This document shows, one piece after another, positions 16,960 through 25,844 of a DNA stretch of 54,917 nt. The notes below the pieces were generated by a model. The model searched no databases, was not told the origin of the DNA, and saw only the letters and a program-made list of their open reading frames with translations. Every line of letters starts with the position of its first letter. Within the stretch, counting starts at the first letter, position 1. The position numbers and the translations under genes are program-made. Source of the DNA: an uncultured Muribaculaceae bacterium (lineage in GTDB: Bacteria > Bacteroidota > Bacteroidia > Bacteroidales > Muribaculaceae); contig CAJUKU010000001.1 in NCBI GenBank assembly GCA_910587425.1, forward strand, positions 1-54,917, given 5' to 3'.

Positions 16960-18360
16960 TCAATCGGCAATCTCAGTCACCTCCGCGGGCGATGAGATAA
17001 CTCCGGCGGTGACAGCCTGCAGCAGTATATTGCCGATTGCCGTAGCTTCGGCAGGACCTGCCGCAACTTCAAGTCCGGTGGCTTCTGCGGTGAGGCGGTT
17101 GAGAAGTGTATTGTTAGATCCGCCACCTATGATGTCGAGCCGTTCGAGAGGTTGCGGCAACAGCGAATTAAGTCCGTCGACAGCGCGGCGGTAGCGCTCG
17201 GCGAGCGAACGGCAGATGCATCGCATGTATTCGCCGTGGGTGGTGGGGGGAGTCATGCCATGCCGCCCGCAATATGAGCGTATGGTCCCCTCCATATCGT
17301 CGGGCTGCTGGAAACAGGGATCATCGACGTCGAGTATAGCTGTATCGGCGGCTTTCTCTGCCTCTGCCGTAAGAGCGGAGTAATCGATAGTGTGACCTTG
17401 CGCGCGCCATTGCTCCACAAGGCGCTGCAGAATCCACAATCCGGTGATGTTCTGAAGAAATTCTATACCTCCGACACATCCTTCGTTGGAGAAATCGGCA
17501 CGGCGGGCATCTTCGGTCAGTATCGGCTGGGGGAGCTTGACACCGAACAGTGACCATGTGCCGGAGCTCAGGAATGCGGAGCGGTCGGTGGCATAGCTTC
17601 CGGAAGTGGCATAGACAGCGCTGGCTGTATCGTGCGAGCCTACAGCTACGACCTTGACATCCGCCGGCAGACCGGTCTCACGCGCCACCTCGGGAAGAAG
17701 AGTGCCGCGCACGGTGCCGGGCATCACTATCGGTCCGAAGATATCGCGCGGCAATCCGAGCTCGTCGATCAACTCATCGCTCCAGTCGCGCGTGGTGGCG
17801 TCAAGGAGTCCGGAAGTGGAGGCTATGGTATATTCACATTCGGTCGATCCACAGAGATAGTGGCTGAACAGGTCGGGCATGAACAGCAGATGGCGTGCGA
17901 TACCGAGCTTCGGATCAGCCATGCCCTGCATATAGGCAAGCCGGAAAACGGAGTTGATAGACAACACCTGCAGACCTGTTATAGCATAATTGCGTCCGCG
18001 CCCCACACGCTGCAGATACCCTTCGACAAGTGCATCGGCATGCTGATCACGGTAGCACACCGGGTTGCCTACAAGCATTCCGGTGCCGTCGACGAGTCCG
18101 AAGTCAACGCCCCAGGTGTCAATGCCAATCGACACCACCTCAAGTCCGCGGGCGGCAGCCTTGCGCAACCCCTCCTTCATCTGTGCGAAGAGCATCGGGA
18201 AATCCCAATAAAGAAAATCACCAATGCGCACCGGACCGTTGGGGAAACGGTGTATCTCCTCGAGGCGGAGTGTGACGCCGGCTTCCCCGGCAAGGAGGGT
18301 GCCCGCCATTACGCGGCCACTGCCCCCGCCGAAGTCGACGGCAAGAAATGTCTTGCTCAT
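16960..18360 (-). CDS. fucK: L-fuculokinase (FGGY family, rhamnulokinase-like)
   Basis: The protein has 466 aa from Met 18360 (MSKTFLAVDFGGGSGR); the frame runs upstream to 18462 but that part has no kinase similarity and overlaps fucA. The motifs AVDFGGGSGRV, IDTWGVDFGLVDGTG, GSHDTASAVYA and GGGSNNTLLNRLTAEATG are those of FGGY sugar kinases. It phosphorylates L-fuculose to L-fuculose-1-phosphate for the aldolase encoded just upstream. Sequence alone resembles rhamnulokinase, but the fucI/fucA/fucP neighbourhood argues for L-fuculose. Confidence 0.85.
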   Translation of the reverse strand: MSKTFLAVDFGGGSGRVMAGTLLAGEAGVTLRLEEIHRFPNGPVRIGDFLYWDFPMLFAQMKEGLRKAAARGLEVVSIGIDTWGVDFGLVDGTGMLVGNPVCYRDQHADALVEGYLQRVGRGRNYAITGLQVLSINSVFRLAYMQGMADPKLGIARHLLFMPDLFSHYLCGSTECEYTIASTSGLLDATTRDWSDELIDELGLPRDIFGPIVMPGTVRGTLLPEVARETGLPADVKVVAVGSHDTASAVYATSGSYATDRSAFLSSGTWSLFGVKLPQPILTEDARRADFSNEGCVGGIEFLQNITGLWILQRLVEQWRAQGHTIDYSALTAEAEKAADTAILDVDDPCFQQPDDMEGTIRSYCGRHGMTPPTTHGEYMRCICRSLAERYRRAVDGLNSLLPQPLERLDIIGGGSNNTLLNRLTAEATGLEVAAGPAEATAIGNILLQAVTAGVISSPAEVTEIAD

Positions 18361-18391
18361 ACGTGTATCTGGAATGTTTTGCTGTGTAGGT

Positions 18392-19033
18392 TTATTTTGT
18401 AATCTTACCGAGTATGTATGTGTCAAGATCGGCAATCTCGGCAGCGGTGAGCGGATCGACATTGCTGCCGTTGATCACCGCTATACGGCATGCCATCTCG
18501 AAGAACATCGCACGCTCGAAAGCCTGCTTGAAATCGGCACCACATACCACCTGACCATGCTTGAGAAGCATGATCGAATCATGATCCTTCATCGCAGCGA
18601 CCACATGCTCAGCGAGTTCTGGTGAGCCGGGACGAAAGTAGGGAACCATGGGTATCTCGCGTCCGACATGAATCGGGCACTCCGCGGTGAAATTAAAGTT
18701 GGCGGGACGCTCTTTCTGACATGCCACGATAGTAGCATACGGTGACTGGAAGTGGAGCACGCAGCCGACTTCCGGACGCTCGCGCATGACACCCATGTGG
18801 AACACGCTCTCCATCGAGGGCTTGACACCGTTGAGCACCTCACCTGTGGCGAGACGGCACACGGCAACGCGGTCGGGGGTAAGATCTGGCACCCATGAAC
18901 CGGTACCGGAGATAAGCACCTCATCGCCGTGGCGGACAGAGAGGTTGCCACTTGAACATATTGTCAGACCGGCATCGCCTACGCGGTGTGCGTAGCCTAC
19001 GAAACGGTCAATATCCTGTTGCGTTATAGCCAT
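18392..19033 (-). CDS. fucA: L-fuculose-1-phosphate aldolase (class II)
   Basis: The protein has 213 aa from Met 19033 (MAITQQDIDRFVGYAHRVG); upstream in-frame sequence to 19219 lies in the fucI-fucA spacer and is not protein-like. It shows SSGNLSVRHGDEVLISGTGS, the MESVFH region and LHFQSPYATIV, matching the zinc aldolase/adducin fold. It splits L-fuculose-1-phosphate into dihydroxyacetone phosphate and L-lactaldehyde. The gene is 31 bp upstream of fucK and 76 bp downstream of fucI. Confidence 0.9.
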   Translation of the reverse strand: MAITQQDIDRFVGYAHRVGDAGLTICSSGNLSVRHGDEVLISGTGSWVPDLTPDRVAVCRLATGEVLNGVKPSMESVFHMGVMRERPEVGCVLHFQSPYATIVACQKERPANFNFTAECPIHVGREIPMVPYFRPGSPELAEHVVAAMKDHDSIMLLKHGQVVCGADFKQAFERAMFFEMACRIAVINGSNVDPLTAAEIADLDTYILGKITK

Positions 19034-19109
19034 ATTTTGTATTGTTTTGTCCGTGTGGCAGGCGGGGTACGGTTTATGCGCCCCGCCGCCATGGACAGAT
19101 TGTTTCTTT

Positions 19110-20888
19110 TTATTTGTAGATCGGACCGTAGTTCTTACATGCGCGGTAGTCGGCGCCCTCCTTATCCATACCGAAGGCGTTCCATGCCGACGGACGGAAG
19201 ATCTCGGAGTCCTCGACATTGTGCATGCACACGGGAATGCGAAGAATCGAAGCGAGCGTGATCAGGTCGGCACCGATATGACCGTAGGAGATCGCGCCAT
19301 GGTTTGCACCCCAGTTGTTCATCACTGAGTAAACATCCTTGAAGGCGTCGCGCGAGGGGCAGAGACGGGGAACGAACCATGTGGTCGGCCAGGTAGGGTC
19401 GGTGCGCATGTCGAGTACTTTGTTGATTTCCGGGTCAATGTCGACAGTCCAACCCTCTGCGATCTGGAGAACCGGGCCGAGACCTTTCACGAGGTTGAGG
19501 CGCGACATGGTGACAGGCATACCGCCACGTGTGAGGAAGTTGCTCGAGAAGCCACCGCCACGGAAATAGTCGCGGTCGGCGGGATACCATGTGGTAGCCT
19601 TTAGGCAAGCCTCTACGTCGGCTTCGGTCATGTCCCACGAGGGCTTCATGCAGGGTTCGCCCTGTGCGTTCACGCTCGCGCCGGTGGCATCGAGGGTGGT
19701 AGCTCCGGAGTTGATGAGGTGGATTATACCTCCTGCGGCACGTCCGGTGAGTTCCTTGCCGGTGACACGCTTCACAGCCTCGGGGCTCCAGTATGTGCGC
19801 ACGTCGGAGAACATCTGTCCGCAGCCGGTGAGGAGGTGTCCGAAGAGCATAGCGACACCATTGCAGGCATCATTCTCAGTAGCAACGACGAATGCCTCAC
19901 GGATACCGTTCCAGTCGAACGAAGTGTTCATGAGAGCCTCGGTGTAGTCGCCGTTGGGTTTCCAGTCGGTCCACTGACGCTGTCCCTGGAATCCTGCGGC
20001 TATAGCGTTGTGACCGAGAGCCTCCTCCTTGAAACCGAGTTCGCGGAGACGGGGGTTGCCTTTCATGAGGTCGCGCACGATGAGTGTCATCTTAACGATG
20101 AACTCCCAGTCGGCATCTTTCTGCTCACGGGTCTTGCGCTTCTCAGGACGGTTCTTGAAGTCCTCACCCTCGCGGGTCTTGCAGTTCTTCTCGGTTCACT
20201 CCATAGCGCGGGCATACTCCTCGTGATCGTAGATCCCTTCCTCCATACGGCGGAGGATCTCGGTCTCGTCGACGCTCTCATTGCGCATGCCGAGATATTC
20301 CTGGAAGAAATCGGGGTCAACGATTGATCCGGCGATACCCATACACATGCTGCCCATCGAGAGATATGACTTGCCACGCATGGTAGCCACAGCCATTGCC
20401 GCGCGGGCGAAGCGGAGGAGCTTCTCAGCTACGTCGGCAGGGATTGTATTGTCGTCGATATCCTGCACATCGTGTCCGTAGATGCCGAATGCGGGGAGTC
20501 CTTTCTGTGCGTGTCCGGCGAGCACCGCAGCGAGATATACCGCTCCGGGACGCTCTGTGCCGTTGAATCCCCAGACAGCCTTAGGCCAGTAGGGGTTCAT
20601 GTCCATAGTCTCCGAGCCGTAACACCAGCAGGAGGTGACGGTAATGGTAGCGCCTACTCCCTCGCGCTCGAACTTCTCGGCGCAGGCGGCAGCCTCGGCT
20701 ACACGACCTATGGTGGTGTCGGCGATCACGCACTCCACAGGTGTGCCGTCGCCATGGCGTACATTTTTAGCTATGAGATCTGCCACTGCTTTGGCAAGGT
20801 TCATTGTCTTTTCTTCAAGGCTCTCACGGACACCGCCCTGGCGACCGTCGATTGTCGGACGAATGCCGATCTTCGGATACTTGTTCAT
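19110..20888 (-). pseudogene. fucI: L-fucose isomerase interrupted by an in-frame TGA
   Basis: Read through, the frame encodes 592 aa, the normal FucI length (about 591). The first 230 codons (MNKYPKIGIRPTIDGRQGGV ... EEYARAME) end at TGA 20196-20198. The frame then continues unbroken as TEKNCKTREGE ... DADWEFIVKMTLIVRDLMKGNPRL to 19110. FucI sequences as I remember them have Trp at this position (EWT), so one G to A change in TGG explains the stop. A second product could start at ATG 20090 (326 aa). FucI converts L-fucose to L-fuculose, the first step of the pathway. Without suppression the enzyme would be split into two parts, and the substrate and Mn2+ site needs residues from the C-terminal part. 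A sequencing error is the main alternative. Confidence 0.85.
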
Positions 20889-20923
20889 AACGTTATTTTA
20901 ATGTTGATTTGTTTTTTCTGTAT

Positions 20924-23134
20924 TCAATGCGAGGAGGTCATGTTGTAGATGAGATGCCCGCCCGAAACAATATCGGCGTGCGTGATGTATGGAAGTGTGT
21001 ACGGCTTGCCGTTCAGTTCTATGCTCTCCACATATTTGTTCTCCTCCGACAGCCCGCGCGCCTCGATGACGAACTTCTTTCCGCCGGCGAGATTGAGCAC
21101 GACCCGCGGAAGCTGCGGTGCTCCGAACACGTAGGTGGCGCTGACCGGGTCAACGGGATAGAATCCCATAGCGGAGAACATGTACCATGCCGACATCTGT
21201 CCGCAGTCGTCGTTTCCGCTCAGCCCGTCGGGCTCTGGACGGTACATCTCGTCGAAGATCTGACGGATAAGTTCCTGTGTGCGCCACGGCTGTCCGGCGA
21301 GCGCGTAAAGATACGCCACATGGTGGCTCGGCTCGTTGCCGTGGGCATACTGCCCGATCAGACCGGTCACGTCGCTCTGTGACGTGACGAGTTCGACGGT
21401 AAAGAATGAATCGAGTTTGTTGATGAACGGCTCCTCTCCCCCGAACAGGTCGATGAGTCCTCTAACATCATGCTGCACATGCCATGTGTACTGCCATGCG
21501 TTCCCCTCGGTGTAATCACCGCCGACACTCTCGGAGTGCCCTACCTGCGAGGGGTTGAACGGCTCGCGCCAAGTACTGTCGGCAAGTCGCGGACGCATGA
21601 ACTGCGTCTCCTTGTCGAACAGGTTCTTATAGAAATCTGCGCGGCGGCGGAACAGTTTCTCATCCTCCGTGCGCCCGAGCAACGACGCCATGTCGGCGGC
21701 GGCATAATCATCGTAGACGCTCTCAAGTGTGCTTGACACCGATTCCGCAGGCGTGCGGTCGGTCGGGAAATATCCGTAGGTGGTGTAATCCTCCCAGTTG
21801 CTCTTCTGCGGGTGGCTTACAGTCTGAGTGCGTTTGATTGCCTCAAAGGCACGGTCGGCATCAAAGCCGCGGAATCCCTTGCGGTATGCCTCGGCGATCA
21901 CCGGCACAGAGTGATTGGCTATCATGCAATAGTTTTCCTTGCCCCACAGTGCCCAGATAGGCAGGAATCCCTGCACCTCAGCCTGCGCAACCATCGAGTT
22001 GACGAAACCGTCGACACGCTCCGGGGTGACTATGGTATAGAAAGGATGGGCGGCACGGTAGGTATCCCAGGTGGAGAATGTGGAGTAAAACTCCCCTCCC
22101 TCGGCAGCGACTACCGAGTCGGCGGCGTTGCGGTATTGCCCGTCGACGTCGGCGATCATGTTTGGCTGTATTATAGCATGGTAATATGCCGTGTAGAAGT
22201 TTGTCTTCTCCTCATCGGTACCGGTGACCTCGATTCTGCCGAGGTAAGAGTTCCAGTCGCTGCGCGCGCCGGCACGCACCGCATCGAAATCCCATCCGTC
22301 GATCTCAGCCTCAAGATTGCGGCGGGCGCCGTCGACAGATGTCGTGGACATTGCCACTTTCATGAGCAGCTCTTCGCCCGGCCTCATGTCGAAGCCTGCA
22401 ACTATGCGCGAGCCTTTCTCCCCCTTGGCAAGCGGAAGAGTGTCAGCTGACAAAACAGGATGATCAAATTTCATGACGAAGAAGTAGCGCTGGTTGACCC
22501 ACACGGCATTGCGCACATGTCCGGTAAGCGTGACAGAGTCGACCCACTCCGTGGTGCATTCGCGCACCTGAGAGTGATACTGCCCCTCGCTCCACGCCGG
22601 TCCGTGCTGCAGATCTATTAGCACCGCCGCCGAATCAGCGCGGTCGAATGTGTAGCGGTGCATCGCGGCATGCGGCGTCGCCGTAAGCTCCACGCGCACA
22701 CCCGGCTCGGAGAGTGTCACGGCATAATATCCCGGCGACGCCTCCTCGGTTGATTTTTCAAACGGACTGCGGTAACCGTCCCATTGGCGGATACGCGTGC
22801 CGGTGGATGGCATGACGAGTATATCGCCGAGATCCATGCAGCCTGTGCCGTTGAGATGCGTCTGTGTGAAGCCCCATATTATAGAATCGGAATATACGTA
22901 CTCCGAGCAGTAACGCCAGCCGACAGCACCAGTGACGGGGCTGGTCTGTATCATTCCGAACGGACGTGTGGCGCCGGGAAATGTGTGCCCGTTGTCGGCG
23001 GCTCCGATAAAGGGATCGACATAGGCGGCATAGTCAGCCGTCGGCTGCATCTTGCCGTCGCTACAGGCGGCTACAATAGCTGCCGCAAGGGGCAGAAGAG
23101 TCAGGAAGGATAAACTTTTGCGTTTTCCGGTCAT
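20924..23134 (-). CDS. GH92 family alpha-mannosidase lipoprotein
   Basis: The protein has 736 aa. A lipoprotein signal (LPLAAAIVAACSDGK) puts it in the outer or periplasmic membrane. GH92 hallmarks are NGHTFPGATRPFGMIQTSP near the N-terminus, HLNGTGCMDLGDI, GNEPSHHVAYLY and GNDDCGQMSAWYMFSAMGFYP near the C-terminus. The family consists of Ca2+-dependent exo-alpha-mannosidases, mainly alpha-1,2, that trim high-mannose N-glycans or yeast mannan. It is 35 bp upstream of fucI on the same strand and probably cotranscribed, joining mannose removal to fucose use from host glycoproteins. The position is where Bacteroides carries the regulator fucR, which is absent here. Confidence 0.9.
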   Translation of the reverse strand: MTGKRKSLSFLTLLPLAAAIVAACSDGKMQPTADYAAYVDPFIGAADNGHTFPGATRPFGMIQTSPVTGAVGWRYCSEYVYSDSIIWGFTQTHLNGTGCMDLGDILVMPSTGTRIRQWDGYRSPFEKSTEEASPGYYAVTLSEPGVRVELTATPHAAMHRYTFDRADSAAVLIDLQHGPAWSEGQYHSQVRECTTEWVDSVTLTGHVRNAVWVNQRYFFVMKFDHPVLSADTLPLAKGEKGSRIVAGFDMRPGEELLMKVAMSTTSVDGARRNLEAEIDGWDFDAVRAGARSDWNSYLGRIEVTGTDEEKTNFYTAYYHAIIQPNMIADVDGQYRNAADSVVAAEGGEFYSTFSTWDTYRAAHPFYTIVTPERVDGFVNSMVAQAEVQGFLPIWALWGKENYCMIANHSVPVIAEAYRKGFRGFDADRAFEAIKRTQTVSHPQKSNWEDYTTYGYFPTDRTPAESVSSTLESVYDDYAAADMASLLGRTEDEKLFRRRADFYKNLFDKETQFMRPRLADSTWREPFNPSQVGHSESVGGDYTEGNAWQYTWHVQHDVRGLIDLFGGEEPFINKLDSFFTVELVTSQSDVTGLIGQYAHGNEPSHHVAYLYALAGQPWRTQELIRQIFDEMYRPEPDGLSGNDDCGQMSAWYMFSAMGFYPVDPVSATYVFGAPQLPRVVLNLAGGKKFVIEARGLSEENKYVESIELNGKPYTLPYITHADIVSGGHLIYNMTSSH

Positions 23135-23611
23135 GTTTTCTATGGTTATTCAGTCGACGGTCAGGAGCGACCATGACCGCCTACTTTTATGGTAATCATT
23201 AAGGATTTTATAACGAATGCTCAAATTTACGGCTTTTATCCATAACCGCGAAATCTTTTCACAAAGTTTTCACATGATTCATAAGCTCTGCGGAAGAATG
23301 TGTTACATCGACCCGTTTTAGCCATGAGCTGCCAGAAGGACATGATTGGCGGCGGTGTACCAAACGAATTTAGACTCACCGCCGCCGATTGATTCATTAA
23401 AATAAGTACCTCGTAAAAATTAAACGATACTATCAATAGCTGTAACCCCTATGTCTCTTTTATATGCTTTTGCAGTCTTTATCGGCTGTTTTGTACTTGT
23501 CATCGGTCACGTAGCACGCTACGCTCCCTCTTCCAAGTCCCAAATCATTCCGAAAAAGCCTTACAAAATCATATAAATTAATTTTCACGAGTTACTTAAT
23601 GCGTAGTGCGG
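23135..23611. other. Intergenic region upstream of the GH92/fuc operon
   Basis: Contains a hairpin next to the GH92 start (CGGTCA 23158-23163 with TGACCG 23174-23179), a strong 10-bp GC stem (23348-23357 with 23377-23386, 19-nt loop) without a T-tract, and a 41-codon plus-strand frame (23451-23576). I see no full-consensus promoter for the operon. Confidence 0.4.
23451..23576 (+). CDS. Possible 41-aa membrane peptide
   Basis: An ATG-started frame encodes a hydrophobic helix (LLYAFAVFIGCFVLVIG) and a basic tail ending KKPYKII, a credible single-pass small membrane protein. No promoter or ribosome site is evident. The DNA includes a short palindrome (CGTAGCACGCTACG), so it could instead be part of a non-coding repeat. 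Confidence 0.3.
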   Translation: MSLLYAFAVFIGCFVLVIGHVARYAPSSKSQIIPKKPYKII

Positions 23612-24187
23612 TCACTGCTGATCGGAATCGTCGGCATGAACGCCGAAGCAGTAGAAGATCGGCATCTTCTCGTCGACCTCATCAGGATTGAGTATCCTGA
23701 CCCCGAACTCGCCCTCCTGTGGCTCTATACGCAGTAGATACGACCGCCGCCCGTAGGCATCGGCGGTATAGGGCACAAAGTCCATATTTCCCTGAGTAAC
23801 ATTGTCGAGCCAATTTACCTTTGCCAACTCTGACCTGCGCTCTTTTTTCTTCTCCTCAAACCTTACGACCTGGATAAATCCCGACGGGTCGGTCTCGTTA
23901 TCCTTGCATTTCACCACGAGGTAAATCGGCTCACCGGCACGCAACTGCGTTGTGGAACGTCCACCTTTTACAATGATCTTGCGGCGCACATTTCCGATGT
24001 CGAAAAGTATGCGTCCGGCGGAATTGGAGGTCTTCACCTGCACATTAGCTTTCTCCGTGGGAATCATAACAGTATCCGCAGAACAATCAAGCACGGCGAC
24101 CTCCCCGACCCACTTAGGCTCGAAACGCTGAGCCATAGCTACAACTCCGCAAAAAGCCAGAGCCATAAACAGAATTAACTTTCTCAT
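23612..24187 (-). CDS. Secreted protein of unknown function
   Basis: The protein has 191 aa from Met 24187 (MRKLILFMALAFCGVVAMAQ, a signal peptide); an 8-residue upstream extension has no initiation signal. The mature part is predicted mostly beta-strand with a basic cluster KKKERR in the middle and an acidic C-terminus. I recognise no family. A TTTG/TATTTTTG promoter lies at 24223-24256 and the gene seems to be transcribed alone. It is probably periplasmic. Confidence 0.7.
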   Translation of the reverse strand: MRKLILFMALAFCGVVAMAQRFEPKWVGEVAVLDCSADTVMIPTEKANVQVKTSNSAGRILFDIGNVRRKIIVKGGRSTTQLRAGEPIYLVVKCKDNETDPSGFIQVVRFEEKKKERRSELAKVNWLDNVTQGNMDFVPYTADAYGRRSYLLRIEPQEGEFGVRILNPDEVDEKMPIFYCFGVHADDSDQQ

Positions 24188-24222
24188 GCCAACAGATTTA
24201 AGGTTCGACAATTGATTTTTCG

Positions 24223-24256
24223 CAAAAATACAACAAAAACGACATCCCGCGCCAAA
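24223..24256 (-). promoter_or_regulatory. Promoter of the 191-aa secreted protein gene
   Basis: Minus strand TTTG (24253-24256), 22 nt, TATTTTTG (24223-24230), 36 nt before the ATG. Confidence 0.5.
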
Positions 24257-24341
24257 AAGAGCGTTAACAATTCAAAATGTCACCCTTTACCACCACTTCC
24301 CGCAGTATAAAACCATAAAATACCTCGTTCCATTACTTTTT

Positions 24342-24581
24342 GTAGAATAAATTGCTTTACAGAGCGTCTAATCCAAATTTTTCTGCTTACCTTTGCACTG
24401 CCCACGGAGGAGAAATACCGTGAGGCAAGAAAAGTGTCAAGCTTTCTTTCTCAGGCAAACGAATCGCCAATTCAACCAACAGACTGAGACAAAGTGAGAT
24501 TAGACGCTCTTTCTGTCTTGTTGTATCTGCACCGGCTAAGTCCGATCCACATACACAATGCAGAGGGGCAGTTTATTCTAC
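24342..24581 (+). promoter_or_regulatory. Nested inverted-repeat leader of the SPFH operon
   Basis: Outer arms GTAGAATAAA (24342-24351) and TTTATTCTAC (24572-24581) enclose a perfect 13-bp pair AGAGCGTCTAATC (24361-24373) and GATTAGACGCTCT (24498-24510). Inside lies a good minus-7 element TACCTTTG (24388-24395) with TTTGC context but no clear minus-33 TTTG. The order permits one folded RNA with two long-range stems, or an invertible promoter segment flanked by 13-bp repeats. A hairpin AGGCT-TTGGCG-AGCCT follows near 24602. No protein frame is evident between 24400 and 24709. Confidence 0.55.
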
Positions 24582-24709
24582 CCTTATTTCATTCAGTCTG
24601 TAGGCTTTGGCGAGCCTGTTTGTCTATGAAGGAGGTGAGATGAATTCCCCTCTTTTCTTTTGTTGTTAACAAACGCCGGGTTAGGGAATTACAGGGTTGC
24701 GCAATTATC

Positions 24710-25810
24710 ATGCCAATCATCAAGTCAATTTACTGGGATCAGCCGGACGACGATGTGCTGGTCTATCTTTTTCCATTCAAGGACGTCACCACCGGCAGCG
24801 TACTGACTGTTCATGACAGTCAGGAAGCCTACTTCTTCAAGAACGGCTCGCTCTGCGACAAGTTCACATCCGGACGGCACGTGCTTTCGTCTGCCAACAT
24901 TCCGATACTCAACAAGATCATCAATCTTCCTTCGGGCGGCGAATCGACTTTCAAGGCGAACGTCTGGTTTGTCAGCAAGATAGAGAAGCGCAATCTGCTA
25001 TGGGGAGCCGGGGGATTACGTATCATTGATCCTTATTTCCAGATTCCTCTTAAGATATCCGCACGAGGTCAGTATGGTGTACGAATCAAGGATGGAGGAA
25101 TGTTCCTTCTGAAATTCGTAGGTACGCAGAAGATTATCTTCATGGACACCATATATGATCAGTTCCGCATCGATGTGATCGAGGCTTTCAAGGTCACATT
25201 GGCAAAATTCATGAAGGATCATGGTGTCAACATAAATGAACTCGGCTGCGAATACCAATCGCTTGCTCGGGCGGTCGCTCTTGAACTTGAAAAAGCTTTT
25301 TCTGAATATGGTGTAGAATTGCTTAACCTGAACATCGAAGATATCTCGTTTGATGAAAACGATAACGGCTACCGCACCGTTATGGAGGGAATCGCCGAAC
25401 GAGTCAAGCTGCAAAAGCTTGGAGTAGACTACTTGCAGCAGAAGCAGATAGATATAGCACAGACTGTTGCCGGCAATCAGGGTGCAGGAGTCTTTATGGG
25501 AGCCGGTATGGGGATCGGCATAGGGCAACAGATGGGCATGGCTGTTGGTAACGCCATGAACCAATCGCAGGTTGTACCACCCCCTCCCGCTCCAAGCGCA
25601 CATGCCTACTATGTGGCAAAAGATGGACAGACCACCGGTCCTTTCAATTATACTGTGATCCGTCAGATGGTTATGTGCGGTGACTTAACACCAAGCACAT
25701 ACGTATATCGCGTAGGTGGCTCTGAATGGGTCAAAGCTGATGCGGATTCTGAAATCGCCGCTATATTCTCATCAATCGCCCCGCCTCCACCACCGACAAA
25801 TGCCGACTAA
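24710..25810 (+). CDS. SPFH-domain protein with C-terminal GYF_2 domain
   Basis: The protein has 366 aa. Residues about 20-230 form an SPFH (prohibitin/stomatin-like) domain of the type also called virion core protein in annotations, starting MPIIKSIYWDQPDDDVLVY. A Gly/Met-rich linker (about 255-285) leads to a GYF_2 domain (about 297-355: AYYVAKDGQTTGPFNYTVI ... GDLTPSTYVYRVGGSEWV). No signal peptide is present, so it acts at the cytoplasmic face of the membrane, probably as an oligomeric scaffold. GYF domains bind proline-rich peptides, and the third gene's product has a Pro/Gln-rich linker. It is the first gene of a five-gene operon. Confidence 0.85.
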   Translation: MPIIKSIYWDQPDDDVLVYLFPFKDVTTGSVLTVHDSQEAYFFKNGSLCDKFTSGRHVLSSANIPILNKIINLPSGGESTFKANVWFVSKIEKRNLLWGAGGLRIIDPYFQIPLKISARGQYGVRIKDGGMFLLKFVGTQKIIFMDTIYDQFRIDVIEAFKVTLAKFMKDHGVNINELGCEYQSLARAVALELEKAFSEYGVELLNLNIEDISFDENDNGYRTVMEGIAERVKLQKLGVDYLQQKQIDIAQTVAGNQGAGVFMGAGMGIGIGQQMGMAVGNAMNQSQVVPPPPAPSAHAYYVAKDGQTTGPFNYTVIRQMVMCGDLTPSTYVYRVGGSEWVKADADSEIAAIFSSIAPPPPPTNAD

Positions 25811-25844
25811 TCCAACAAACAATAAACCAATCACTTCACTACGT

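Noticed and set aside
16931..16963. TTG start for fucP overlapping fucK
   Set aside because: The ATG at 16930 gives the family-like N-terminus; the extra residues are not conserved-looking.
20196..20198. TGA in fucI as selenocysteine or a reassigned Trp codon
   Set aside because: No selenocysteine insertion element or related gene is visible, FucI is not a selenoprotein, and several neighbouring genes use TGA as a normal stop.
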